Part shown: one piece after another, positions 1-5,163 of the stretch | Position numbering within the stretch: position 1 is the first letter of the stretch | Layout: every line of letters starts with the position of its first letter | Assembly: GCA_030016465.1 (NCBI GenBank) | Contig: JASEJL010000051.1 | Location: forward strand, 1-5,717 | Direction: 5' to 3' | Length of the DNA: 5,717 nt | Origin: Patescibacteria group bacterium | Lineage (GTDB): Bacteria > Patescibacteriota > Minisyncoccia > Minisyncoccales > DG-74-1 | The notes under the pieces: generated by a model | Told to the model about the DNA's origin: nothing | Databases searched by the model: none | The model's input: the letters and a program-made list of their open reading frames with translations, nothing else | Position numbers and translations under genes: made by a program

Positions 1-207
1 ACTTTAAGTTACTATCTTTATCTTTTGCTTTATACCTTTATTTTTCTGTTAGATGATTTAATAATTTTTTCGTTAGTCGTTATTACCCTAAGTAGAATTG
101 GCTTTACTGAAAGATACAATTATTGGGCTACTTTATTTGGCGGAATTTTAATTTTTGTTTTAGGAATTTTATTAATCTTTAAACCAGAATTGTTAATGTT
201 CGGTTAA
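1..207 (+). CDS. C-terminal fragment of a polytopic membrane protein (5' end outside window)
   Basis: The frame is open from the first base and ends at TAA 205-207, giving 68 residues with no in-frame stop, so this is the tail of a longer gene and not a small ORF starting at the TTG at 25. Two hydrophobic segments are visible, roughly residues 3-31 and 44-62. They are separated by a polar loop (RIGFTERYNYW), and the protein ends in a short KPELLMFG tail. The acidic pair LDD inside the first segment, the GG at the start of the last helix and the KPELLMF ending resemble, from memory, the C-terminus of glutaredoxin/thioredoxin-associated membrane proteins of archaea and CPR bacteria. That would fit the CPxC membrane protein that follows, but no catalytic domain lies in the window, so the function is inferred only. 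The membrane location is well supported. Confidence 0.7.
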   Translation, partial: TLSYYLYLLLYTFIFLLDDLIIFSLVVITLSRIGFTERYNYWATLFGGILIFVLGILLIFKPELLMFG

Positions 208-218
208 TAAGTTATAAT
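190..218 (+). promoter_or_regulatory. Candidate promoter for the CPxC membrane protein gene
   Basis: TTGTTA at 190-195 and a perfect TATAAT at 213-218 are separated by 17 bp, predicting a start near 225, about 24 nt before the ATG at 249. The -35 box matches 4 of 6 consensus bases and lies inside the 3' end of the upstream gene. AT-rich DNA produces such matches by chance, so the downstream genes could instead be read through from the upstream gene. Confidence 0.4.
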
Positions 219-248
219 TAAACAAACAGAAAAGATTTCAAACAAGAC

Positions 249-755
249 ATGTTTAAAAAATTTTTATTAAGATTTGGATCTTTAGTTTTTTTGTTATTAA
301 TCCCTAAACTTACTCAAGCTGTTTGTCCGGCTTGTACAGTGGCGGTTGGAGCAGGAGTCGGACTTTGTCGCTATTTAACAATTGACGATCTAATCTCTGG
401 AACCTGGATTGGAGGACTAATTACGTCATTGATTATTTGGACTATTAATTGGCTTGATAAAAAGAAAATTCGTTTTCTTTTTCGAAAGATTATTATTTCC
501 TCATTATTTTATTCTATTGTCATCATTCCTCTTTATTGGTTAGGCATAATGGGACATCCCGAAAATAAATTTTTTGGCCTAGACAAACTATTATTTGGCA
601 TCATTACTGGAAGCATTGTGTTTCTGGTTAGTTTCTTCTTTCACAATTTTTTGGTAAAGAAAAATCAAGGGAAATCTTTCTTTCCATTTCAAAAGGTCTT
701 GATTCCAATTTTATTTTTGGTTATTTTAAGTTTAATTTTTTCAAAAATCTGCTAA
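249..755 (+). CDS. Small CPxC-containing membrane protein with signal peptide, function unknown
   Basis: This 168-aa protein begins with KK-R and a hydrophobic stretch ending in TQA (residues 5-24), a good signal peptide or anchor. Directly after it comes C26-P-A-C29, then a small-residue segment (AVGAGVG) and a third cysteine, C40. Further hydrophobic helices lie at about 51-69, 80-100, 112-132 and 148-164, and the protein ends in C168. A CPxC pair just outside the signal segment suggests a thiol/disulfide or metal-binding site on the outer face of the membrane. I recall similar CPACTVAVGAG proteins as conserved hypotheticals of CPR bacteria, but no biochemical role is known to me. The ATG at 249 is the natural start because it places the positive residues ahead of the signal segment; there is no clear Shine-Dalgarno site. 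The next gene begins 1 nt after this stop, so the two are almost certainly co-transcribed. Disulfide chemistry is inference; membrane location is well supported. Confidence 0.85.
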   Translation: MFKKFLLRFGSLVFLLLIPKLTQAVCPACTVAVGAGVGLCRYLTIDDLISGTWIGGLITSLIIWTINWLDKKKIRFLFRKIIISSLFYSIVIIPLYWLGIMGHPENKFFGLDKLLFGIITGSIVFLVSFFFHNFLVKKNQGKSFFPFQKVLIPILFLVILSLIFSKIC

Positions 756-756
756 C

Positions 757-1293
757 ATGGCTGAAAATGAAGAAACAAAAAAGAAAATCGAAGAATTATT
801 AAAAAAAGTTGCCGAAAGTAAAAAAGGAAAATTAGATTTATCTTCCGATGAAGATCTGTCGGTCGCGATAATGAATTTAATTTCAATTGAAGAGCATTTT
901 TTCTTTACTGGAGCAAAAACCGGAAGACCTGACTATTATGATTTATTAAATAAAACGAGAGAGATAAGAAAAGAATTGCTAAAAAAACTGGTCAAGGATT
1001 ACGAAGGAGAAACCTGGTGCATTATGAAACATCTTTTAGCAGCAACAATGAGACTGGTTGAGGTTGGGACAAAATATCTTTCAGAAGGCAAAAAATCAGA
1101 GGCTGAGAATTTGTTTTCTAAAGCATACGATCTCTATTCTTTGTTTTGGGGAATAAATTTAAAATTGATTAATATTGAAGAAATCAAAAAAATAGATGAA
1201 AATCAGTTAAATATTCACGATAAGAAAAAAACTGGTTTTTTAGGGAAATTGGGTGAATTAGTAAAAAAGATAATTGATTGCTGTATTGAATGA
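757..1293 (+). CDS. Conserved-looking soluble alpha-helical protein, function unknown
   Basis: This 178-aa protein has no signal peptide or membrane helix and is very rich in Lys and Glu, so it is cytoplasmic. It reads as a helical bundle: a charged N-terminal helix (1-24), then amphipathic helices around 31-52, 59-83, 85-110 and 113-138. A linker (about 139-158) leads to a basic/hydrophobic C-terminal helix ending in D-C174-C175-I-E. Polar residues inside otherwise hydrophobic helices include E45-E46-H47 and C88 with H92, which could bind metal or just stabilise the bundle. The 113-138 stretch (GKKSEAENLFSKAYDLYSLF) resembles a TPR-like helix pair, but no full repeat series is present. The ATG follows the upstream stop after one base and has no Shine-Dalgarno site, so translation probably depends on coupling. 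That tight link suggests it partners the CPxC membrane protein. I do not recognise a named family. Confidence 0.85.
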   Translation: MAENEETKKKIEELLKKVAESKKGKLDLSSDEDLSVAIMNLISIEEHFFFTGAKTGRPDYYDLLNKTREIRKELLKKLVKDYEGETWCIMKHLLAATMRLVEVGTKYLSEGKKSEAENLFSKAYDLYSLFWGINLKLINIEEIKKIDENQLNIHDKKKTGFLGKLGELVKKIIDCCIE

Positions 1294-1512
1294 ATGGTAT
1301 ATTAGAAATAATGAAGACTTACTATAAATAATCAATAAATTCTTTTACAAATTAGGATTGTAATCTTGATTGGTCTTCAAAACTGAGGTAACATTCTTTA
1401 AGACGAGCTTTGGAGCTCAAAGCCGAAGAACGAAATCTTGCAGCTCAAAATCTCAGAGCTCCTAATTAAGACTAAATCCACATTATTTTGGCTCTTTTAA
1501 GATTACATTTTC

Positions 1513-1540
1513 TAATTGTAAAAGTGTTTTATTGTATTAT
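1513..1540 (+). promoter_or_regulatory. Weak candidate promoter for the SDR gene
   Basis: TATTAT at 1535-1540 is a 5 of 6 match to the -10 consensus and would start transcription near 1547, about 32 nt before the ATG. The best upstream box, TAATTG at 1513-1518 with a 16-bp spacer, is poor. Only the -10 element has real support. Confidence 0.25.
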
Positions 1541-1559
1541 CAAAGGTCGAAATCTTATT

Positions 1560-1564
1560 AAGGA
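1560..1564 (+). promoter_or_regulatory. Shine-Dalgarno-like AAGGA, distant from the SDR start
   Basis: AAGGA ends 14 nt before the ATG at 1579, longer than the usual 5-9 nt. No alternative in-frame start closer to it exists, and the protein begins correctly at MDLKGK, so the ATG stands. The site is either suboptimal or fortuitous. Confidence 0.35.
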
Positions 1565-1578
1565 ATTTTTAAAAATTT

Positions 1579-2337
1579 ATGGATTTAAAAGGAAAAGTTG
1601 CCATTATTACCGGAGCTAGAAGAGGGATGGGAAGGTCGCATGCTTTGAAATTAGCTAAGGAAGGAGCGAAAGTGGTAGTTTCTGATATTTCGCAAGAAGA
1701 GTGTCAGAAAGTTGTTGAGAAAATTAAAAAAGGAAAAGGTAAGGCTTTAGCCATAAAATGCGATGTGTCAAAAAAAGAAGAAGTAGAAGAAATGGTCAGA
1801 AAGACGATTGAAAAATTTGGCAAAGTAGATATTTTGGTCAACAATGCGGGAATTGCCCAATTTGTTCCTTTTTTGGAAATGACTGAAGAAGACTGGGATA
1901 GGACTTTGGATATCAATCTGAAAGGATATTTTCTTTGCGCTCAGGCAGTAGCCAAAGAAATGGCAAAGCAAAAGTCAGGAGTGATAATTAATATTGCTTC
2001 AGTAGCCATGGGTCAGCAAGGTATTGGTTTTCCCAACCTCGTCCATTATTGTGCTTCCAAAGGGGGGATTGTTGGAATGACTGAAGCCTTGGCCGTGGAG
2101 TTAGCTCCCTATAATATCCGAGTTAATGCCATTTCTCCAGGAATGATTGAGACGCCAATGATTGATCCGCTAAAATCAGATCCCAAAATGATGGAGGCAA
2201 TGTTATCTAAGGTCCCAATGCACCGAGTAGGCAAACCAGAAGAAGTTTCCAATTTAGTTTTGTTTTTGGCTTCTGATAAAAGTTCCTACATCACCGGCTC
2301 AACAATAGTAATTGATGGCGGCTGGCTCGCTGGCTAG
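1579..2337 (+). CDS. Short-chain dehydrogenase/reductase (FabG-like classical SDR)
   Basis: This 252-aa protein has the normal length for a classical SDR and keeps every hallmark. These are the dinucleotide-binding TGxxxGxG (11-18), an acidic residue D36 at the end of the second strand, CDV (61-63), NNAG (88-91), N113, catalytic S141, Y157-x-x-x-K161, PG (187-188) and the C-terminal IDGGW (245-249). D36 favours NAD(H) over NADP(H). The fold reduces or oxidises a carbonyl/alcohol with a nicotinamide cofactor in the cytoplasm. The substrate cannot be read from sequence: 3-oxoacyl-ACP reductase, a sugar or polyol dehydrogenase, or another alcohol dehydrogenase are all possible, and best-hit naming as fabG would be unsafe. 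No fatty-acid synthesis genes are nearby. It ends TAG-TAA, immediately followed by the ATG of the DUF1858 gene, so the two form an operon. Codon use looks slightly less AT-biased than its neighbours, which is compatible with either high expression or transfer. Confidence 0.95.
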   Translation: MDLKGKVAIITGARRGMGRSHALKLAKEGAKVVVSDISQEECQKVVEKIKKGKGKALAIKCDVSKKEEVEEMVRKTIEKFGKVDILVNNAGIAQFVPFLEMTEEDWDRTLDINLKGYFLCAQAVAKEMAKQKSGVIINIASVAMGQQGIGFPNLVHYCASKGGIVGMTEALAVELAPYNIRVNAISPGMIETPMIDPLKSDPKMMEAMLSKVPMHRVGKPEEVSNLVLFLASDKSSYITGSTIVIDGGWLAG

Positions 2338-2340
2338 TAA

Positions 2341-2550
2341 ATGGCAAAAATTACCGCAGACACAACTTTAGCTGAGATTTTGAAGAACTCAGAAGCTGAG
2401 AAAATTTTGGCAAAATATAATTTGCCTTGCTTGAGTTGCTCTTTTGCCGCACTTGAAATGGCGAATTTAAAAATTGGGGAAGTCTGCCGAATGTATGGGA
2501 TTGATTTGGAAAATTTGCTCAAAGAACTAAAGGAGAAATTAAAGCAATAG
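2341..2550 (+). CDS. DUF1858 (hybrid-cluster-protein-associated redox disulfide) mini-protein
   Basis: This 69-aa protein matches the DUF1858 / TIGR03980 pattern as I know it. It has an N-terminal T-x-x-T-L-A-E-I-L (5-14), a helix ending in KYNLP, then C30-L-S-C33, followed by FAALEMANLKIGEVCRMYGIDLENLLKEL. The domain is a small four-helix unit (like the N-terminal part of ScdA) that carries a CxxC pair and is thought to take part in redox or Fe-S/NO-related chemistry; its exact role is not established. Here an additional cysteine, C49, lies in the third helix. The gene starts 3 nt after the SDR stop codon (with an intervening TAA) and has no Shine-Dalgarno site of its own, so it is translationally coupled to the SDR. 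A small dithiol partner for the dehydrogenase, or simple co-regulation, are both possible. No hybrid-cluster protein gene is visible in the window. Confidence 0.88.
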   Translation: MAKITADTTLAEILKNSEAEKILAKYNLPCLSCSFAALEMANLKIGEVCRMYGIDLENLLKELKEKLKQ

Positions 2551-2553
2551 AGG

Positions 2554-2671
2554 CTTGCCCCGTTACAATCTCAATGATGAGCGTGGTCATACATTTTTTC
2601 GGAGACGAAGCCGACTTTCGTCTCTAAGAGTGGTATTATAACTTTCATTGCCAAGATTGTAACGGGGCTTG
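2554..2671 (+). repeat. MITE-like inverted-repeat element (or large structured RNA hairpin)
   Basis: GCCCCGTTACAATCT (2557-2571) is perfectly complementary to 2654-2668. The pairing continues inward with CAATGA (2572-2577) and TCATTG (2645-2650) after a 3-nt bulge, giving 21 bp in total. Inside sits an 8-bp hairpin, GAGACGAA (2602-2609) and TTCGTCTC (2617-2624), with a 7-nt loop. If the terminal repeats are taken as CCCCGTTACAATCT, the element of about 110 bp is flanked by direct CTTG repeats (2554-2557, 2668-2671), as expected for a target duplication. It carries no ORF, as for a non-autonomous element. It lies 3 nt after the DUF1858 stop and could alternatively act as a 3'-UTR hairpin. The nearest T-rich run (2679-2686) is too far from the stem for a textbook terminator. 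Confidence 0.6.
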
Positions 2672-2696
2672 ACTACTATTTTTGTTTAAATTAGGG

Positions 2697-2702
2697 TATA
2701 AT
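2697..2702 (+). promoter_or_regulatory. -10 element upstream of the DUF5679 gene
   Basis: A perfect TATAAT lies 62 nt before the ATG at 2765. The only good -35-like box, TTGACT (2669-2674), is 22 bp away, too far for a normal sigma70 promoter, and it overlaps the right edge of the inverted-repeat element. A second TATAAT (2753-2758) lies exactly where it would produce a transcript starting at the ATG itself, but it has no -35 partner. One of these probably drives the gene. Confidence 0.35.
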
Positions 2703-2764
2703 TGAGTTGTGAATAAAGGTCGGCTTAAAGAATAAATTTGAATAAATCTAAATATAATATTAAT

Positions 2765-2926
2765 ATGGCTACTCAAGCATTTTGCGTTAAATGTAAAAAG
2801 AAAAAAGAGATGAAGGATGAAAAAGAGGTAACCATGAAGGGCAAAGGAGGAGTAAAGAGAAGAGCTGTGACTGGAGTTTGCCCGGTCTGTGGAACCAAAA
2901 TGTTCAGAATTTTAGGGAAGGCATAA
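2765..2926 (+). CDS. DUF5679 zinc-ribbon mini-protein
   Basis: This 53-aa protein starts at the ATG at 2765, giving MATQAFCVKC. An in-frame TTG at 2738 would add nine residues (NKSKYNIN-like) with no family support. It holds two cysteine pairs, C7-x-x-C10 and C39-x-x-C42, the second in a CPVCGTK knuckle, a typical four-cysteine zinc ribbon. Between them lies a basic stretch with TMKGKGGVKRRAVTG. The AFCVKCK...K-G-G-x-KRRAVTGVCPVCGTKMFRI pattern matches DUF5679 as I remember it, a family common in CPR genomes and related groups. A role in nucleic-acid or ribosome binding is plausible from size and charge but is unproven. No Shine-Dalgarno site precedes the ATG. The gene appears to be monocistronic, with promoter-like boxes upstream and a strong hairpin terminator beginning 24 nt after its stop. 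Confidence 0.88.
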   Translation: MATQAFCVKCKKKKEMKDEKEVTMKGKGGVKRRAVTGVCPVCGTKMFRILGKA

Positions 2927-2950
2927 AATAAATCAAATAAAAAAATCTCG

Positions 2951-2987
2951 CCCAAAGCCGCTTCTATAGCGGTTTTGGGTTATTTAT
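2951..2987 (+). terminator. Rho-independent terminator after the DUF5679 gene
   Basis: CCCAAAGCCGCT (2951-2962) pairs with AGCGGTTTTGGG (2968-2979) over 12 bp with one G-U pair and a 5-nt loop. A moderately T-rich tail (TTATTTAT) follows. The preceding A-run (2937-2945) adds little pairing on the reverse strand, so it is mainly a forward terminator. Confidence 0.75.
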
Positions 2988-3087
2988 CCCCACATTTTCC
3001 AGAATACCCCCGAACTTGCTGCGGGGATAAACCCCACAATTATACATAGGTGGTGGGGAGTCAGCAGGAAGGGGGGATTTATTGTAA
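2983..3087 (+). other. C/G-run-rich spacer with nested inverted repeats upstream of the ComEC-like gene
   Basis: In an otherwise AT-rich genome this spacer carries repeated runs of four to six C or G. TTTATCCCC (2983-2991) is a perfect inverted match to GGGGATAAA (3023-3031). Directly behind, CCCCAC (3032-3037) pairs with GTGGGG (3053-3058) around a 15-nt AT-rich loop. The loop contains a weak -10-like TATACA (3041-3046), with TTGCTG (3016-3021) 19 bp upstream, and also TATAAT on the reverse strand. AGGA (3066-3069) followed by a six-G run (3071-3076) ends 11 nt before the ATG at 3088 and may serve as ribosome binding site. The function is unknown; it may be a regulatory leader or a repeat remnant. 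Confidence 0.4.
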
Positions 3088-3951
3088 ATGGCGAGACGAA
3101 CTACTAATTTCGTTTTTTTAATTTTTGGCTTTTTAATTTTTTTAAATATTTTAGCCTGGATTGTAGTTTATGATTTAAGCCAGCCCCGGTTTTTAGAAGT
3201 AAATTTTTTTGATGTCGGCCAAGGCGATGCCATATTTATTGAAACTCCTCAGCGCCATCAAATTTTAATTGACGGAGGTCCGACCTCGGCAATTTTAGAG
3301 AAATTGGGCAAAGAGATGCCATTTTGGGACAGATCTATCGATTTAATTATTTTGACCCATCCCGAACATGATCATTTGGCCGGTTTAATTGAAGTTTTAA
3401 AAAGATATAAAGTTGAAAATATTTTATGGACAGGGATAAAAAGAGATACTCCAGAATATAATGAATGGTTAAAATTAATTACAACAGAAGGGGCTAAAAT
3501 TTTTATTGCCGAAAGTGGCCAAAAAATAATTGTATCAAAAAATATTTTTAAGGTATTGTATCCTTTTGAGAATTTAGAAGGAAAAGTTATTAAAAATAGC
3601 AATGATACTTCAATTGTTATTAAATTAGTTTTTGGAGAAAATTCTTTTCTTTTTACCGGTGATATCAGTAAATCAGCAGAGAAAAAAATTTTAAACGAAA
3701 AGATAGATATTGATTCTGATGTTTTAAAAGTGGCTCACCATGGAAGTAAAACTTCCTCGGCTAATGAATTTATTGAAAAAGTTTCACCGAAAATTGCCGT
3801 TATTTTAGCTGGCAAAGACAATCGCTATGGTCACCCTCATCAAAAGGTCTTGGAAACTTTAGCTAAGCATGATATAACCATTCTAAGAACCGACCAAAGC
3901 GGCGACATAAAGATTTTTTCTGACGGAAATAATTTTAAAGTCATTGATTAA
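3088..3951 (+). CDS. Membrane-anchored ComEC/Rec2-type metallo-beta-lactamase-fold hydrolase
   Basis: This 287-aa protein has one N-terminal membrane helix (about 8-28) after MARRTTN and then a complete metallo-beta-lactamase domain of the ComEC type. Motifs in order are FFDVGQGD (40-47), ILIDGG (59-64), LTHPEHDH (89-96), NDTSIV (172-177), FTGD (189-192), VAHHGS (215-220) and GHPH (248-251). These provide the usual metal ligands (H91, D95, H96, D192, H217/H218, H249); the second ligand position of HxHxDH is E93 rather than H or D. In ComEC this domain is thought to degrade one strand of incoming DNA on the outer face of the membrane. Here the competence channel helices and OB domain are absent, so it is a stand-alone exported nuclease or phosphodiesterase candidate, common in CPR and Firmicutes. 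The substrate is unproven. No other competence gene is in the window. The ATG start is supported by the AGGA/G-run upstream and by the anchor sequence. Confidence 0.88.
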   Translation: MARRTTNFVFLIFGFLIFLNILAWIVVYDLSQPRFLEVNFFDVGQGDAIFIETPQRHQILIDGGPTSAILEKLGKEMPFWDRSIDLIILTHPEHDHLAGLIEVLKRYKVENILWTGIKRDTPEYNEWLKLITTEGAKIFIAESGQKIIVSKNIFKVLYPFENLEGKVIKNSNDTSIVIKLVFGENSFLFTGDISKSAEKKILNEKIDIDSDVLKVAHHGSKTSSANEFIEKVSPKIAVILAGKDNRYGHPHQKVLETLAKHDITILRTDQSGDIKIFSDGNNFKVID

Positions 3952-3954
3952 ATC

Positions 3955-3991
3955 GATGAAGTTTGCCCCTTTTTGAGGGTTTGCCTTCATC
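3955..3991 (+). other. Interrupted hairpin in the spacer before the NMP-kinase-like gene
   Basis: GATGAAG (3955-3961) pairs with CTTCATC (3985-3991), and inside it CCCT (3967-3970) pairs with AGGG (3976-3979). The two stems are separated by identical TTTGC strands that form a symmetric internal loop. No T-run follows, so it is not a typical terminator, though it may slow readthrough or stabilise the 3' end of the upstream transcript. The rest of the 72-nt spacer has CTTCG-type repeats and no clear promoter. Confidence 0.35.
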
Positions 3992-4023
3992 TTCGTCCTT
4001 CGCTTCGTTCCGGTCAATTGATT

Positions 4024-5088
4024 ATGCAATTTCCAATTTTTAAAACCAAAATAGAAAAAATAACTCAAAAGTTTAATTTAACTGACCCAAAAGAGAGGGC
4101 AGAATATTTTAAATTAAAAGCCGGGCCAGAAATTGAAAAATTGAGAGAATATTTAAAAGAAAATACTTTCATTGCCTATTTATTGGGAAAGAAGAATTCT
4201 GGCAAAGGAACTTATTCCAAAATGTTTGCCGAGCTCGTTGACCCAGAAAACATATCGCATTTTTCAATTGGCGATATGGTCAGAGAAGTTGATGAAGAAC
4301 TCAGGGATAAAAAAAGAAAAAAGGAATTATACTTCTTTTTAGAAAAAAATTATCGGGGCTGGTTTCCATTAAAAAAAGCCTTTTCTGCTTTAGAACAAAG
4401 AAGTACTAAAACTCTTTTGCCAACCGAATTAATTTTAGCCCTGGTGAAAAGAGAAATAGCCAAAAGAGGAAAGAAAACCCTTTTTATTGACGGCTTTCCC
4501 CGAGACTTAGACCAGATTTCCTATTCCTTATTTTTTAGAGATTTAATTGGCTATAGAGAAGACCTAGATATTTTTATTTTAATTGATGTTCCAGAAAACG
4601 TAATTAATGAAAGAATTAAGTGGCGAAGAGTTTGCCCTCGTTGCCAGACTTCACGGAATTTTAAATTATTGCCAACCTCAAAAATTGGCTACAATGAACA
4701 AACAAAAGAATTTTATTTGATTTGTGATAATCCCAAATGCCAGGGAGCAAAAATGGTTGCCAAAGAAGGAGACGAGTTGGGGATAGCGCCGATAAAAGAA
4801 AGATTAAAGTTAGATGGAAAATTAATAGAACAGGCCATTTCGCTTTACGGAATTCCCAAAATCCTTTTAAGAAATTCCTTACCGGTAAAACTTGCTCAAA
4901 AATTTGTTGATGACTACGAAATTACTCCCGAATATAATTATCAATGGGACAGAAAAGAAAAAAAAGTAAAAATAATCGAGAAACCCTGGATTATTTTAGA
5001 TAATGAAGGAATTCAATCTTATAGTTTATTGGCGCCGCCGGTGACGGTTTCTTTAATAAAACAAATAGTAGAGGTATTAGGACTTTAA
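4024..5088 (+). CDS. Adenylate-kinase-like nucleoside monophosphate kinase with zinc LID and extra N- and C-terminal regions
   Basis: This 354-aa protein contains an adenylate kinase core. It has a P-loop GKKNSGKGT (55-63), the NMP-binding FSIGDMVRE (80-87), and FIDGFPRDLDQ (154-164), the most diagnostic adenylate kinase motif. A LID bears C204-P-R-C207 and C234-x4-C239, a four-cysteine zinc site, followed by the arginine-bearing IKERLKLD (257-264). The reaction would be transfer of phosphate from ATP to AMP or another NMP. Normal adenylate kinases are about 215 aa; this one has an N-terminal helical extension of about 48 residues, an insertion after the NMP site (about 90-130), and a C-terminal region of about 70 residues of unknown function. 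It may be a CPR-specific divergent kinase beside a canonical Adk elsewhere. I chose the ATG at 4024; an in-frame TTG at 3973 would run through the spacer hairpin and add an Arg/Leu-rich segment. No Shine-Dalgarno site is seen. The specific nucleotide is not certain, so no symbol is given. Confidence 0.85.
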   Translation: MQFPIFKTKIEKITQKFNLTDPKERAEYFKLKAGPEIEKLREYLKENTFIAYLLGKKNSGKGTYSKMFAELVDPENISHFSIGDMVREVDEELRDKKRKKELYFFLEKNYRGWFPLKKAFSALEQRSTKTLLPTELILALVKREIAKRGKKTLFIDGFPRDLDQISYSLFFRDLIGYREDLDIFILIDVPENVINERIKWRRVCPRCQTSRNFKLLPTSKIGYNEQTKEFYLICDNPKCQGAKMVAKEGDELGIAPIKERLKLDGKLIEQAISLYGIPKILLRNSLPVKLAQKFVDDYEITPEYNYQWDRKEKKVKIIEKPWIILDNEGIQSYSLLAPPVTVSLIKQIVEVLGL

Positions 5089-5127
5089 ACCGTGTTAAGT
5101 TATTTAAGCATGACACCGAACTGACTC

Positions 5128-5157
5128 TTGACAGCCATTTTGGTTAAAAGATATAAT
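5128..5157 (+). promoter_or_regulatory. Near-consensus sigma70-type promoter for the structured RNA
   Basis: A perfect TTGACA (5128-5133) and a perfect TATAAT (5152-5157) are separated by 18 bp. It is the best promoter in the window. The predicted start, 7 nt after the -10 box, falls on G5164, exactly the first base of the closing stem of the RNA, which supports both calls. Confidence 0.85.
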
Positions 5158-5163
5158 GTAATT

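Larger units (their letters stand above)
1294..1578 (+). other. Gene-free leader with a foldable, GC-richer core upstream of the SDR gene
   Basis: No credible coding frame is present. The flanks are very AT-rich, while about 1384-1463 is clearly richer in G and C. An 8-bp inverted repeat, AATTAGGA (1350-1357) and TCCTAATT (1460-1467), brackets this core. Inside it, GCTTTG (1407-1412) and CAAAGC (1418-1423) form a hairpin with a 5-nt loop. GGAGCTC (1412-1418) can alternatively pair with GAGCTCC (1456-1462), and CTGAG (1383-1387) can pair with CTCAG (1452-1456). Direct repeats TTAAGAC (1398, 1466) and CGAAATCTT (1431, 1548) also occur. This may be a 5' leader RNA, a small RNA or a decayed repeat element. 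A further weak hairpin, TTACA (1503-1507) with TGTAA (1517-1521), lies downstream. Confidence 0.4.

Noticed and set aside
1373..1462. tRNA or tRNA-like gene in the GC-richer leader
   Set aside because: No cloverleaf, T-loop consensus or acceptor stem can be formed; only hairpins and repeats are visible.
1704..1971. Reverse-strand open frames inside the SDR gene
   Set aside because: They lie fully antisense to a gene with intact family motifs and encode low-complexity Phe/Ser-rich sequence with no recognisable domain.
2738..2764. TTG start extending the DUF5679 protein by nine residues
   Set aside because: The added residues are Asn/Lys-rich and not part of the family; the ATG at 2765 gives the expected N-terminus.
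2984..2994. DnaA-box-like TTATCCCCACA
   Set aside because: It has two extra bases against TTATCCACA, there is no cluster of boxes, and no dnaA or dnaN gene is near, so an origin is not supported.
3973..4023. TTG start extending the NMP-kinase-like protein by 17 residues
   Set aside because: The extension overlaps a hairpin spacer and encodes an atypical Arg/Leu/Cys segment; the ATG at 4024 is more natural.
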